Source: Perkinsus chesapeaki (taxonomy: Eukaryota; Perkinsozoa; Perkinsida; Perkinsidae). Taken from it: a stretch of DNA of 64,000 bases. The stretch lies in the NCBI GenBank assembly GCA_013115145.1, contig JAAPAO010000109.1, positions 1-64,000 on the forward strand. Direction: 5' to 3'. Made by a program: the position numbers and the translations under genes. Positions within the stretch are counted from its first letter, which is position 1. Each line of letters begins with the position of its first letter. The notes below the pieces were generated by a model. The model made no database searches and was not told where the DNA came from. It saw only the letters and a program-made list of their open reading frames with translations. Shown piece by piece: positions 63,183 to 64,000 of the stretch.

Positions 63183-64000
63183 CTATATTACCACTTTTGC
63201 CGTATCTTGAACCGCTACTACCCCACCAGTAGTAATGGTTAACACTGTATTAGAATCATATTTATGATGAATATCCTTCTTTCGACCTTCTCGTTTAGCA
63301 GCATCCTTCTCAAGCTAAAGCCATCAATATTAAAACAACAGCTTATATCTATTCACTACCGAATCAGCTATCATTTTATGGACCTCCTTAGCTCGACCTG
63401 TTGCTGCATGTATACATGTAATAACTGTTGATAATGGTATCGCTGTACCACCAGGCTTTAGTATACCACACAGTTCACCGTATTGGTTAACAATAACCTA
63501 TATTAAACAATACTAATGTCAACAACATCTACTTGTCCTCACCACTAGTAGAGCCCCACCACTGAGTCGTTCCTCTAAGGATGTTGGATCAGCTAATACA
63601 GCTGATGTTGATCCATCAGGGCTTTTAACCAATGCAAAGGTTAACGGTAAGGGCATATGATGTATAGATAGAGGCATTGGCTCCAACTAATAGTTAATAT
63701 ACTAAGTGTTATAGTAGTGTTATTACATCCTGTCTAACTACTGTTGAACCCTCTAATGTAGTAACCTCAGATCTTCTATAATGCATTAATGCAGCTACAC
63801 TAGCAGTAGCTGCTGCATCACCAATATTACCCTATATTACGCCTTAATTAATATCATGATTATTTAATATATTACTGCATCAGTAAATATATGTACATCT
63901 AAACGTACACTCCATACTCTACTACCACCAGCTATACATAATGCCTCTACATCAACAGCCCTAGCAATATTAAATATTATCACTGATATAATAACAATGT
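63183..64000 (-). CDS. RRP45: Exosome complex subunit RRP45 (EXOSC9), 5' end beyond window
   Basis: RRP45 is an RNase PH-like subunit of the hexameric ring of the RNA exosome. Visible exons (minus) are up to 63876, 63831-63727, 63686-63546, 63497-63360 and 63314-63183, with introns of 40-48 bases. Key blocks are DVEALCIAGGSRVWSVRLDV, GDAAATASVAALMHYRRSEV, EPMPLSIHHMPLPLTFALV, LADPTSLEERLSGGALLV and GELCGILKPGG. These match EXOSC9 in order and spacing (human: VWQIRVDLH, DAASIAAIVAL, PVPLSIHHMPIC). A charged tail (KREGRKKDIHHKY) ends at the stop 63183-63185. The N-terminal part lies outside the window, and the exon boundary near 63,960 is unresolved. Confidence 0.9.

Overview
This is nuclear DNA of a flagellated protist, most likely a perkinsid alveolate (Perkinsus-like). 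The grounds are spliceosomal GT-AG introns of mostly 38-65 bases in nearly every gene, conserved eukaryotic genes (BBS4, PACRG, the exosome subunit RRP45, a RAP-domain protein) and a subtilisin-like protease of a kind abundant in Perkinsus. The genus is an inference. No sequence search was possible, and exon joins were worked out by eye from reading-frame continuity and protein similarity.

Left block (1-6.9 kb, near 50% GC): a secreted PHB-depolymerase/feruloyl-esterase-like hydrolase (-), a BBSome subunit BBS4 gene with 15 exons (+), and a membrane-anchored protein with two methyltransferase-like halves (+).

Centre (6,883-49,708, minus strand): one enormous gene fills two thirds of the window. 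Eleven exons, one of them an uninterrupted 41,012-base exon, encode a predicted secreted protein of 14,122 residues. It has a signal peptide, a short leader resembling phage tail-fibre sequence, about 1,140 units of a 12-residue repeat (G-S-x-hydrophobic-S-hydrophobic...), and a C-terminal Peptidase_S74 intramolecular chaperone domain with its Ser/Lys self-cleavage motif intact and a final coiled coil. By analogy with S74 proteins it should fold as a trimeric beta-rich fibre that trims off its own chaperone. This is the candidate undescribed system in the window.

Right block (49.7-64 kb, mostly AT-rich): an unrecognised histidine-rich gene (+), PACRG (+), a coiled-coil protein with a leucine-rich-repeat-like tail (+), a subtilisin-like protease lacking a visible signal and propeptide (+), then three minus-strand genes: a RAP-domain protein, an RlmL-like THUMP/methyltransferase homologue with degenerate motifs, and RRP45, which runs off the right edge. 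BBS4 and PACRG are flagellar genes, and the coiled-coil gene beside PACRG may be one, which fits a life cycle with swimming cells.

No tRNA, rRNA, CRISPR array or recognisable transposon was seen.
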